From assembly GCA_036266155.1 (NCBI GenBank), contig DATANR010000473.1, forward strand, positions 1-42,620: a DNA stretch of 42,620 bases. Direction: 5' to 3'. Shown here piece after piece: positions 25,455-32,730 of the stretch; the stretch's first letter is position 1; each line of letters starts with the position of its first letter. The translations under genes were made by a program, and so were the position numbers. The notes beneath the pieces are model-generated. The model did no database searches. It saw only the letters and a program-made list of their open reading frames with translations, and was not told the DNA's origin. This DNA is from SIAJ01 sp036266155 (GTDB taxonomy: Bacteria; Planctomycetota; Planctomycetia; Gemmatales; Gemmataceae).

Positions 25455-26648
25455 ATGCCAAACGACGCGGACCCTGGAAATCCCATTCCAGGACCGAACC
25501 CTTTGAGCGATCGATCCGGGCCGCCCGTCAACTCAAAGCTCGCCAACGCGCGAATCGCGCTCGTTCACGATTGGCTGACCGGCTATCGCGGCGGCGAAAA
25601 GTGTCTGGCGGTTCTTTGCCGGCATTTCCCATCCGCTCCGCTGTACACCTTACTGCATGTCGCGGGGACCTTACCATCGACCATTGAGCGGATGGCGATC
25701 CATCCGAGCTTCCTGCAGCGCATCCCATGGATCGACCGCTATTATCGCTACACGCTGCCGCTCATGCCCTTCGCGTCCGGTTGGCGGCTTGATGATTGCG
25801 ATCTGGTTGTCAGCCTCAGCCACGCGGTGGCCAAGTCGGCGAAGGCGCCCTCGGGTGTGCCGCACGTCTGTTATTGCTTCACGCCGATGCGCTACGCCTG
25901 GCACATGCGCGAGTCGTATTTCGCCGAGCGTGTGCGCGGCCTCAGGGCGCGTGCGGTCGATGCACTCCTCGCGTCCATTCGCGCCTGGGATAAGCGAACG
26001 TCGTCGCGCGTGAGCCACTTCATTGCGATCAGCGAAACCATTCGTCGCCGCATCGCCGACTGCTATGGCCGCGATAGCGTCGTGATTTATCCGCCGGTCG
26101 ACACCGATTTTTACACGCCAGATTCGGCGATAAAGCGTGAGGACTTCTACCTCGTGATCTCGGCATTTGCCCCATACAAGCGCGTCGATCTCGCCATCGA
26201 AGCTTGCAAGCGGCTCGGCCGGCGCTTGATCGTGATCGGCAGCGGTCAGGACGCGGATCGGCTCAAGGCGATGGCCGGGCCGACGGTCGAATTCCTTGGC
26301 TGGCGTTCGGACGACGTGCTGCGCGATCATCTGCGGCGCTGCCGAGCGTTGCTGTTTCCGGGTGAAGAGGACTTCGGCATCGTGCCCGTTGAAGCAAACG
26401 CGTGCGGCGCCCCCGTCGTCGCCTTTGCTCGCGGCGGAGCGACGGAAACCGTCGTTCCGCTCGATCAAGCGGGATCAACCGGGGCCTGGTTCGAGGAACA
26501 AACGGTCGAATCGTTGGTCGAGGCACTTCAGCATCTCGAACGCGAGTCGAGTCGGCTCGACCCGGTAGCGGCACGCGAGCAGGCGATGAAGTTCCGGCAG
26601 TCGCGGTACGAGGCGGAGCTGTTTGGGTTCCTCGAATCGGTGATGTAG
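25455..26648 (+). CDS. family 4 glycosyltransferase
   Basis: The 397-residue product has the two-domain GT-B plan. The N-terminal domain opens at about residue 34 with I-A-L-V-H-D-W-L-T-G-Y-R-G-G-E-K and holds C-Y-C-F-T-P-M-R-Y-A-W. The C-terminal domain has F-Y-L-V-I-S-A-F-A-P-Y-K-R-V-D near 230-245 and the nucleotide-sugar motif E-E-D-F-G-I-V-P-V-E-A-N-A-C-G-A-P-V-V near 306-325 (the E-x7-E of GT4). It probably transfers a sugar to an envelope or exopolysaccharide precursor. The first 30 residues are Pro/Asn-rich and poorly conserved, so an internal start is possible. It is divergent from the phosphatase gene across an AT-rich 122-base gap. Confidence 0.87.
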   Translation: MPNDADPGNPIPGPNPLSDRSGPPVNSKLANARIALVHDWLTGYRGGEKCLAVLCRHFPSAPLYTLLHVAGTLPSTIERMAIHPSFLQRIPWIDRYYRYTLPLMPFASGWRLDDCDLVVSLSHAVAKSAKAPSGVPHVCYCFTPMRYAWHMRESYFAERVRGLRARAVDALLASIRAWDKRTSSRVSHFIAISETIRRRIADCYGRDSVVIYPPVDTDFYTPDSAIKREDFYLVISAFAPYKRVDLAIEACKRLGRRLIVIGSGQDADRLKAMAGPTVEFLGWRSDDVLRDHLRRCRALLFPGEEDFGIVPVEANACGAPVVAFARGGATETVVPLDQAGSTGAWFEEQTVESLVEALQHLERESSRLDPVAAREQAMKFRQSRYEAELFGFLESVM

Positions 26649-26702
26649 GTCAGGTTTCCAACCTGACCGGTGATTTCCGGTCAGGTTGAAAACCAGACCT
26701 AC
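26645..26702. repeat. imperfect inverted repeat downstream of the glycosyltransferase gene
   Basis: Arms 26645-26670 and 26677-26702 match at 24 of 26 positions around a 6-base loop (TGATTT). Each arm contains the smaller mirror CAGGTTTCCAACCTG-like unit. It overlaps the stop codon region of the glycosyltransferase gene and probably forms its terminator. The TAGGTCAGGTT unit has the look of a dispersed intergenic repeat. Confidence 0.65.
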
Positions 26703-26969
26703 ATCGTTTTCGCTTGCGCGCAGCTGCAATCAGCACTTCCAAGCACTCCTCCTCCCAAAAAGCCGGTTGCGCGGGATATTCCGGTTGCGCTACCTCGGCG
26801 TCTGGGGTGAGGGCTATCGCCTGACGCGATTGTTCATGCTCCAAATGGAACGTATTCACGCATGACAAGAAAATGATGCGTTTAAGTGAACTGCCCTTGT
26901 GGAGTTTTTTGAAACGGATAATTCTTTTAGGAGACTTGTGCTATCTTCTCCACCCGGGAGTGTCCCACC

Positions 26970-28514
26970 ATGTTTTCCGCGTTTGCTCGTCGTATCGTAC
27001 GTCGAGCATCGGCTTCCCCCCTTTCAAGCCGCAAATCCCGTCTTCGTGTTCTATCCTTGGAGGCTCGTGATGTTCCAGCGACCGGCCTCGGCGCTGCGAA
27101 CGACTACAGTGCGTTCATCTTGCATGACTTCAACGCGCAATACAGCGACGTTGAAGGTCGCGTGGCCGTGGGTGGCAATGCCAACATCACGGGCTACGCA
27201 ATCGGCGACCATCTCACCAACTCGCACGGGACCCGCGACGACCTGATCGTCGGCGGCAATCTCAACGCGTCGAACGGCCAGGTGTTTGAAGGCAACGTCG
27301 TCTACGGTGGGACCGGGACGATCGCCCAGAACTTTGGCATTCCGAATGGCACGGCCCGCCATCAGAGCGGCGTGATTGACTTCGGGGCTGCCGCGACGAG
27401 CCTGACGGCTCTGGCCGACAGCTATGCGGCCCTTCCGGCCACGGGCAATTACGTCAACTCGTACGGCACGATCATTCTGCACGGGCATGCCGGACAGAAC
27501 GTGTTCAACGTTCCCGCTGGCGCCCTGTGGAGCGCCAGCGATCTTCGCATCCAGGCCCCGGCCGGTGCCACGTTCATCGTGAACATCACGGGCGCCAATG
27601 CCCGGATGCAGTTCATGGGTTACCACCTTGAGGGTGGGATCGACAAGGACAGCGTGATCCTGAACTTCCCGCAAGCGACCAACTTGACGCTGCAAGGGAT
27701 CGGCATCTTCGGCAACGTGCTCGCTCCGCGGGCCGAGGTCGCCTTCAACAACGGTCAGATCAACGGGACGCTGGTCGCTGGTTCGTGGTGTGGCTATGGC
27801 CAGATCAACTTCCCGCAACAGCCGCCGTGCGATTGCCCGCCGCCCCCGCCCCCGCCGTGCGATTGCCCGCCGCCGCCGCCGGTCTGCGAGCCGCCGCCTC
27901 CGCCACCGTGTGAACCGCCCCCACCGCCACCGCCGGTGTGCCCGCCGCCGCCGCCGCCACCAGTGTGCCCGCCGCCGCCACCGCCACCGGTGTGTGAACC
28001 GCCGCCACCGCCTCCATGCGAGCCGCCGCCACCGCCTCCCCCGGTGTGCCCGCCGCCACCGCCGCCGGTCTGCGAACCGCCGCCCCCGCCGCCGTGCGAG
28101 CCGCCGCCACCGCCTCCGCCGGTGTGCCCGCCGCCGCCACCGCCGCCGGTCTGCGAACCGCCGCCACCGCCACCGTGCGAGCCGCCTCCGCCACCGCCAC
28201 CGGTGTGCGAGCCGCCACCGCCGCCAGTGTGCCATGAACCGCCGCCGCCACCGTGCCACACGCCGCCCCCGCCGCCACCGTGCCACACGCCGCCCCCACC
28301 GCCGCCGTGTCACCACGAGCCGCCGCCACCCCCGTGCCATGTGCCGCCGCCCCCGCCGCCGTGCTCACCGCCGCCGAATTGTGGCGACCACGATCACGGC
28401 CACAAGGACCGCGATCATTCGTGGTGTGGCGGTGATAACTCGTGGGGTGACCATTCGTGGAACACCCGTGATTGCCACGATTCAAACTCGGGGCATCACC
28501 ACAGCAAGTGGTAA
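26970..28514 (+). CDS. choice-of-anchor A family exported protein with Pro/Cys-rich stalk and His-rich tail
   Basis: The 514-residue product begins with a basic segment and the motif V-L-S-L-E-A-R-D-V-P-A (27-37), shared with the Ig-like protein at 22306. Residues 42-280 form a choice-of-anchor A domain: Y-S-A-F-I-L-H-D-F, D-V-E-G-R-V-A-V-G-G-N-A-N-I-T-G-Y, L-I-V-G-G-N-L-N, and F-G-N-V-L-A-P-R-A-E-V-A-F-N-N-G-Q-I-N-G-T-L-V-A-G. From 285 to about 468 it is a stalk of proline runs broken by Cys pairs (C-x-P, C-E-P, C-H-x-P). The last 45 residues are rich in His, Asp and Trp (D-H-D-H-G-H, G-H-H-H), a likely metal-binding tail. Probably a surface or spore-coat-like structural protein. GGGAG lies ten bases before the ATG. 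Confidence 0.83.
   Translation: MFSAFARRIVRRASASPLSSRKSRLRVLSLEARDVPATGLGAANDYSAFILHDFNAQYSDVEGRVAVGGNANITGYAIGDHLTNSHGTRDDLIVGGNLNASNGQVFEGNVVYGGTGTIAQNFGIPNGTARHQSGVIDFGAAATSLTALADSYAALPATGNYVNSYGTIILHGHAGQNVFNVPAGALWSASDLRIQAPAGATFIVNITGANARMQFMGYHLEGGIDKDSVILNFPQATNLTLQGIGIFGNVLAPRAEVAFNNGQINGTLVAGSWCGYGQINFPQQPPCDCPPPPPPPCDCPPPPPVCEPPPPPPCEPPPPPPPVCPPPPPPPVCPPPPPPPVCEPPPPPPCEPPPPPPPVCPPPPPPVCEPPPPPPCEPPPPPPPVCPPPPPPPVCEPPPPPPCEPPPPPPPVCEPPPPPVCHEPPPPPCHTPPPPPPCHTPPPPPPCHHEPPPPPCHVPPPPPPCSPPPNCGDHDHGHKDRDHSWCGGDNSWGDHSWNTRDCHDSNSGHHHSKW
27823..28379 (+). repeat. low-complexity CCG/CCA proline-codon tract
   Basis: This 557-base stretch is almost only CCN codons (CCG, CCA, CCC, CCT) interspersed with TGC/TGT and GAG/GAA. 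Units of about 24-42 bases, such as the one encoding C-E-P followed by prolines, recur roughly fourteen times with small changes. It is prone to slippage and expansion, and also leaves the opposite strand open as spurious Gly-rich frames. Confidence 0.9.
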
Positions 28515-28581
28515 TGTGCGGATGGGTCGGGTCTTAGCGCGAGCTGAGGCCCGATGAACCGGTCGGACCAATCAAAATGCG

Positions 28582-28614
28582 ACGGGCCACGGCAAACGCC
28601 GTGGCCCGTTTTTT
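28582..28614 (+). terminator. rho-independent terminator
   Basis: Perfect 12-base stem ACGGGCCACGGC (28582-28593) and GCCGTGGCCCGT (28598-28609) with an AAAC loop, followed by T residues up to 28614. It ends the choice-of-anchor A transcript. Confidence 0.92.
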
Positions 28615-28731
28615 GCGCGCGTGCTCTGTTCGCTATTCGCCTGCGTCGGCTCATTCACACCGCAAACCTTTACAAATACGATGACGCTTCGCCGCCTCGA
28701 ATCTCGCTAACGGGGTAGGAGGTCAATCGCC

Positions 28732-28926
28732 GTGACCGAAGAATCCCTGTTTGAATTGGTCTTGAGCACTCCGGACGGCGAGCGGGCGGCGCTCGTCGAA
28801 TTGCGTTACTTCGCGGGCCTCACCGGCGACGAAGCGGCAACCGTGCTCGGCATCTCGCCCGCGACGGCCGACCGCATGTGGCGCTATGCGCGTGCGTGGC
28901 TACAGGTTGAACTGCAAAAGAGTTGA
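28732..28926 (+). CDS. stand-alone sigma-70 region 4 (ECF-like) protein
   Basis: A GTG start at 28732 has a perfect AGGAGG nine bases upstream. The 64-residue product consists of a short N-terminus (SLFELVLSTPDGERAA) and a helix-turn-helix of the sigma-70 region 4 type: L-V-E-L-R-Y-F-A-G-L-T-G-D-E-A-A-T-V-L-G, then I-S-P-A-T-A-D-R-M-W-R-Y-A-R-A-W-L. This region recognises the -35 element in ECF sigma factors of planctomycetes; region 2, needed for binding core polymerase and the -10 element, is missing. It may act as an anti- or co-factor that binds -35 DNA, or be the tail of a broken sigma gene. The N-terminal dozen residues resemble the start of planctomycete Ser/Thr kinase proteins. Confidence 0.75.
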   Translation: MTEESLFELVLSTPDGERAALVELRYFAGLTGDEAATVLGISPATADRMWRYARAWLQVELQKS

Positions 28927-28927
28927 G

Positions 28928-29014
28928 CGGAGGGAGAGGGATTCGAACCCACGAACGCCTTGCGGCGTCTCCGGTTTTCAAGACCGGTGCAATCAACCAC
29001 TCTGCCATCCCTCC
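28928..29014 (-). tRNA. tRNA-Ser (anticodon UGA)
   Basis: The 87-base gene on the minus strand folds as a class II tRNA: acceptor GGAGGGA pairs with TCCCTCC, discriminator G, D-arm with TGGTTGATTGC, anticodon loop CTTGAAA flanked by CCGGT/ACCGG, a long variable arm (ACGCC/GGCGT), and T-loop TTCGAAT between GTGGG and CCCTC. The anticodon TGA reads UCN serine codons. The CCA end is not encoded. Confidence 0.95.
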
Positions 29015-29441
29015 GAGCTTGCCCGAATTCTACCTCTCACCTTGGTCGGTGGAAAGTTCGTACTTGAGTAACTCGCGTGAAACGAATTGCGACGCAATCT
29101 GCAAAAACACTAATCAATGTCAGAGCAATCACCCGGAGCAAGACAAATGACGCGGCTTCTGTCACTACAATTGCGAGTTGCGTTTTTCGACGTAACTGAT
29201 TGCGGCGCAAGCTCCCTGATGCAGTTTTTGCAGTCAGAGATGGTCAACCCCGGTATGTGTTTGGCCATCTCTCAATTGGGTCGCCAAACCGCGTCGGGCT
29301 GCGCGAAATGAAATCACTGAAATTCGTTCGCATCTCGATCCCCACGCCATCTTTGCTTGGACGACAGACCACTCTCAAGTCAGTGTGGTTCGGTGGTCGA
29401 TTGTTCCGACGGGGGATCGTGTTGTCCAGAGGAAGGTCGCC
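29015..29441. other. intergenic region without a supported gene
   Basis: This 427-base stretch lies between the tRNA gene (minus) and the ExeA-like ATPase gene (plus). It is less GC-rich than the surroundings and should hold both promoters. A 54-codon frame starting at 29148 after GGAG exists, but its product has no recognisable pattern. The end of the stretch (GAGGAAGG) is the ribosome site of the next gene. Confidence 0.4.
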
Positions 29442-30521
29442 ATGTACGACACCCGTTTCGGGCTGCGCCGGCGACCGTTTCGCCCGACGCCCGATACCGA
29501 CTCGTACTTTCCAGCGGCCACGCACGAACTGGCCCTGCATCGGCTTCGCCGCGCTCTGGCCGATGACGAAGGCATCATGCTGCTCACCGGTGAACTCGGC
29601 ACCGGCAAGACGCTGCTCGCCCGGTGCCTGCTCGAAGAACTCGATGAAAACACTCGTTGCGTCCTGTTGACGAACAGCCACGTGCACCGCAACGGCGACC
29701 TTTTGCAGGCGATCCTGTTCGATCTTGGCTTGCCTTACCAGGGACTGACGGAGCAGGGTGCACGGCTTGCCGTCACCGAGACTTGTCTGGAGTTCTACCG
29801 CGAAGAGGGCAAGACGCTGATCGTGGTGGACGAGGCACACCACCTGGCCGTGGACGTTCTGGAAGAGCTGCGGCTCCTGAGCAATCTCGAAGGCAAGGAC
29901 GGCAAGGCGGTCCAGGTTTTGTTGGTCGGCTTGCCGGAGATTGAAGCGACACTCGAGAAGGCGGCGCTTCTGGCATTGCGGCAACGGCTCACCGTTCGTG
30001 CTCGGATCGACTTGCTCGACATGGCCGAGTCGGCGGATTATCTGCGTCATCAGATCACTGCCGCGGGTGGCAAGCCCGACAAGATCTTTGGCGAGGATGT
30101 GCTCGACATTCTGTGCCATGCGAGCGCTGGGGTGCCGCGAATTCTGAATCAGGCGGCGCATGCGGCCTTCGCGCTGGCCGACGAGAACGAACAGAGCTTT
30201 GTTGATGCGGAGGCGGCGGTCGAAGCGATCACGCGCATGGGCCTTGACCCAATCACGGATGCCGAACCGCTGGCTACTGACGAGCCGGAACCAGTTCGGC
30301 TTCTCCCGGTCGAAATGGCTGAGTCAAAAGCGACGCGGCCGGTGGCAGTGGTGGATGATCCGCCGCGCAACACGTTGCCGTTTCCGCCGGCGATTTTTCC
30401 AATCGAGGATGGTCCGCCGACGTACGTGTATGGCGACGATCTCGTCGATGAAGCTGAGTTGATTGGGCCCAACCGTCCCGGTGTCGTCCGGGATCCGTGG
30501 ACGAGCCCGAACGTGGGGTAG
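29442..30521 (+). CDS. ExeA/MshM-type AAA ATPase
   Basis: Start ATG 29442 is chosen because GAGGAAGG lies six bases upstream and the product then begins MYDTRFGLRRRPFRPTPD, the standard opening of the ExeA family and of the PEP-CTERM/XrtA-associated ATPases. The 359-residue protein has Walker A GELGTGKT (50-57), Walker B LIVVDEAHH (126-134), sensor L-L-V-G-L-P-E (160-166) and the G-V-P-R-I-L-N-Q-A-A region near 227-236. The last 110 residues are an acidic, proline-rich tail without known fold. Such ATPases help secretion or polysaccharide export. It is followed after 48 bases by a BY-kinase-like gene, as in exosortase/EPS loci. Confidence 0.87.
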   Translation: MYDTRFGLRRRPFRPTPDTDSYFPAATHELALHRLRRALADDEGIMLLTGELGTGKTLLARCLLEELDENTRCVLLTNSHVHRNGDLLQAILFDLGLPYQGLTEQGARLAVTETCLEFYREEGKTLIVVDEAHHLAVDVLEELRLLSNLEGKDGKAVQVLLVGLPEIEATLEKAALLALRQRLTVRARIDLLDMAESADYLRHQITAAGGKPDKIFGEDVLDILCHASAGVPRILNQAAHAAFALADENEQSFVDAEAAVEAITRMGLDPITDAEPLATDEPEPVRLLPVEMAESKATRPVAVVDDPPRNTLPFPPAIFPIEDGPPTYVYGDDLVDEAELIGPNRPGVVRDPWTSPNVG

Positions 30522-30569
30522 AGTGCGCGAGCGAGAGGTGACGGAGGTGCTGGGTCGAAGGGGGTTATG

Positions 30570-31652
30570 ATGGGGCGGACGCTCGAGGCGTTATCGGGAC
30601 GGATACGCAAAGTGGGTGCGGCTGAGGCCGTCTTCCCGCGGCGCGCGCCCGATCCTGCGCCGGCGCCCGAACCGGAGCCCGAGCCAATTGCCGAAGTCGA
30701 CGAGGCGACGGGGCCAATACTGGTTCCAGTCACGGCTGAAGACTTGCCGGGCGACGACAACGCGATTCCGTTCATTGAAATCGGTGGTCCGCGGGCAAAA
30801 GCGCCGGCCGGCCCGGTCTTGATGCCGCCGAAAGCGACGATCGTGCCGCAAGTGCCCGAGGTTGCCTTTCAGCTCTTGCCCGAGCAAGCGGCGCCGGCGC
30901 CGCCGATCCCTGGGCCTGATCTGATCGCGTACCATCGGCCGGAACATCCGACATCACGACAATATCGATTGCTCGCCGACGGCATCGCGGCTCAGCATCG
31001 CCCAGGGCGTCCGCCGGTCTTGTTCTTCACACCGGCATCCACGCGGACCGCGGGTACGGCCACCGTCGCGAACCTGGCAGTCACGCGTGCCTCCGATGGC
31101 GTTGGGCGCGTCCTCATCATTGAAGTAGATCGCACTCCGGGCTCCGCCGCCGAGCGTTTTGGCGTCGCAACTTTGCCCGGCTTGCGTGAACTCTTGGCGC
31201 GTACCGTTCCCGTTGGGCTCGCCTTGCACCGCACGGCCATCGAAGGCGTCTACGTGATGCCGGCAGGTCGAATCAAAATCGGATCGGATGAGGCCGCTCG
31301 GCTACCCGGTTTGCTCGATCAATTGCGCGGCCGATTCGAATGGATCCTCGTCGATGCGCCGGTCTGGGGCTCGTTCCCGATGAACGACTGGGCTAGCGTG
31401 AGCGATGGTGTCTATCTGGTCCTACGATCCGACGAGTGGGAATTGCCGCACGCGGACATGGCGCACGAAGGCATCGCGCGTGCCGGCGGCAAGTTGCGCG
31501 GCTGCATTACGACGCAGGAAGCAGCAACCGAAGCGTTAACGCACGGTCACGGGCGTGGGAACCAGGTGGTTGATCATGTAGGTGCGCCGGTCGGCGTCCC
31601 GAGTCGCCGGCTGCGTGCCACCCCGATTGTCCGTCGCCCGAGCGACGAGTGA
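30570..31652 (+). CDS. BY-kinase/MinD-like P-loop protein with degenerate Walker A
   Basis: Two adjacent ATGs (30567, 30570) are possible; the second has better spacing to GAAGGGGG. After a proline- and glutamate-rich N-terminus (about 1-130), residues 150-320 follow the CpsD/CapB tyrosine-kinase pattern: L-F-F-T-P-A-S-T-R-T-A-G-T-A-T-V-A-N-L-A in the place of the P-loop, R-V-L-I-I-E-V-D for Walker A', L-P-G-L-R-E-L-L, V-Y-V-M-P-A-G and W-I-L-V-D-A-P-V-W for Walker B. The lysine of G-K-S/T is replaced by Gly, and there is no tyrosine cluster at the end, so I infer loss of kinase activity with a kept structural role in polysaccharide or envelope export. Its last 117 bases overlap the convergent molybdoenzyme gene. 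Confidence 0.75.
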   Translation: MGRTLEALSGRIRKVGAAEAVFPRRAPDPAPAPEPEPEPIAEVDEATGPILVPVTAEDLPGDDNAIPFIEIGGPRAKAPAGPVLMPPKATIVPQVPEVAFQLLPEQAAPAPPIPGPDLIAYHRPEHPTSRQYRLLADGIAAQHRPGRPPVLFFTPASTRTAGTATVANLAVTRASDGVGRVLIIEVDRTPGSAAERFGVATLPGLRELLARTVPVGLALHRTAIEGVYVMPAGRIKIGSDEAARLPGLLDQLRGRFEWILVDAPVWGSFPMNDWASVSDGVYLVLRSDEWELPHADMAHEGIARAGGKLRGCITTQEAATEALTHGHGRGNQVVDHVGAPVGVPSRRLRATPIVRRPSDE

Positions 31653-32678
31653 CGCCGGCCCCTTCGACGGGTTTTCCCAGACATATTCCCACAGGACCCA
31701 CTGCAAGGGTTTCGCATCACCAAGTAATTTGGCGGCCGACCATGTCTTGCCGCCGTCCTGACTGACATCCACCTTGGCGACAGATTGTTCCCCGGCCCAA
31801 GCCGCGCCGAAGAGACGGAACGGCTTGCCCGCGGGAATGATTTCGCCGAGGCCCGGCCGAGCCATTACGGCTTTGGGCTGAATTGTCGTGACAGGAATCA
31901 ACGTGGGGAGACCGTCTCGTCGCACGAAGTAGGAGTAATCGAGGCTCTGAAAGAAGCCCTGGAACGGCTTGTCCGTCACGACGATCCGTTTCAGCCATTT
32001 CACCGATGCCATCCCATACCAACCCCCAATGACAGCGCGCAACGGGTAGCCATGTGATAATGGCAAGGCCTCGCCGTTCATCATGTAGGCGAGCAGGACG
32101 TCGTCTTTTTGCGCTTTTTCGATGGGCACGCTATGTGCGAAATTGATGATGCCGGGTGACTTGGGATCGGAGTTGATCTGGCCGGTGTCGGTCCCCTCAA
32201 GCACGACTTCAAAAGCGTCCTTGCGCACCCCGGCCTTTTCCAAAAGCATCGCGAGCGGGATACCGCCCCACTCGGCGTTGCCGACTCCTCCTTGGCCCCA
32301 TTGCAATCCGGGTACAGGCGGCGTCAGATTCACGCGTCCGTTGCCGGCACATTCGATAGTTGCGGTCAGCGTGCTCGACTTAAGTTTGATCAGCTCGTCG
32401 TAAGTCAGTTCGAAAGGTTTTTCGACCGCGCCTTCGATTTGCAGTTTCCAAGTCTTCACGTCCATCGGTGGAACCGCAAAGTGGCTGCGCACGAAGAATT
32501 GATCGTTGGGCACGATCGCGTCCTTTAACTCGGAGAGCGGGAACTCCAGGTTCCGCGGCTCATACGCCCGCATGATCAGCCCGGGGAATGCCGGCCGTGC
32601 ATCCTGAGCGTGCAGGCTCCCCGCAAACAATGGAGCAGCGAGGGCCGTGCGGACGAAATCGCGACGTGAGGGAGCCAT
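31536..32678 (-). CDS. Tat-exported sulfite-oxidase-like molybdopterin protein
   Basis: Start at 32678 gives MAPSRRDFVRTALAAPLFAG, a twin-arginine signal (S-R-R-D-F-V at 4-9), with processing after about residue 24. The 380-residue product has the oxidoreductase molybdopterin domain (about 60-240) with the Mo-ligating Cys110 in T-I-E-C-A-G-N-G-R, and the W-G-G-I-P-L, H-G-Y-P-L-R-A-V-I-G-G-W-Y-G motifs, then the Mo-co dimerisation domain (about 260-375: V-D-V-S-Q-D-G-G-K-T-W). It is thought to oxidise sulfite or a similar substrate outside the cytoplasm; no heme domain or cytochrome partner is next to it. The SMP-30-like gene upstream may share its transcript. Confidence 0.9.
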   Translation of the reverse strand: MAPSRRDFVRTALAAPLFAGSLHAQDARPAFPGLIMRAYEPRNLEFPLSELKDAIVPNDQFFVRSHFAVPPMDVKTWKLQIEGAVEKPFELTYDELIKLKSSTLTATIECAGNGRVNLTPPVPGLQWGQGGVGNAEWGGIPLAMLLEKAGVRKDAFEVVLEGTDTGQINSDPKSPGIINFAHSVPIEKAQKDDVLLAYMMNGEALPLSHGYPLRAVIGGWYGMASVKWLKRIVVTDKPFQGFFQSLDYSYFVRRDGLPTLIPVTTIQPKAVMARPGLGEIIPAGKPFRLFGAAWAGEQSVAKVDVSQDGGKTWSAAKLLGDAKPLQWVLWEYVWENPSKGPASLVARATDNRGGTQPATRDADRRTYMINHLVPTPVTVR

Positions 32679-32693
32679 GTTGAAAATCTCCAG

Positions 32694-32723
32694 CGCTTGC
32701 TGCGTAGCGCTACGCAGCAAGCG
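32694..32723. repeat. perfect 30-base palindrome between two minus-strand genes
   Basis: Bases 32694-32708 are the exact reverse complement of 32709-32723, with no spacer. It lies seven bases past the SMP-30-like stop and 15 bases before the molybdoenzyme start. It could end or attenuate the transcript between the two, or be an operator for a dimeric regulator. Confidence 0.7.
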
Positions 32724-32730
32724 GCATTGG

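Noticed and set aside
26650..26868. 72-residue minus-strand frame upstream of the choice-of-anchor A gene
   Set aside because: It reads through the inverted repeat at 26645-26702, has no ribosome site, and resembles nothing known.
27051..28340. Long open frames on the minus strand across the proline tract (429 and 164 residues, Arg- or Gly-rich)
   Set aside because: They arise from the repetitive CCN codons of the plus-strand gene; no ribosome site, start context or recognisable domain.
27823..28379. CRISPR-like regular repeats
   Set aside because: The repetition follows codons of a Pro/Cys-rich protein, the units vary in length, and there are no unique spacers.
29117..29311. Small plus-strand frame of 64 (or 54) residues after GGAG
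   Set aside because: No hydrophobic pattern or motif, and the region is a promoter-bearing gap between a tRNA gene and the ATPase gene.
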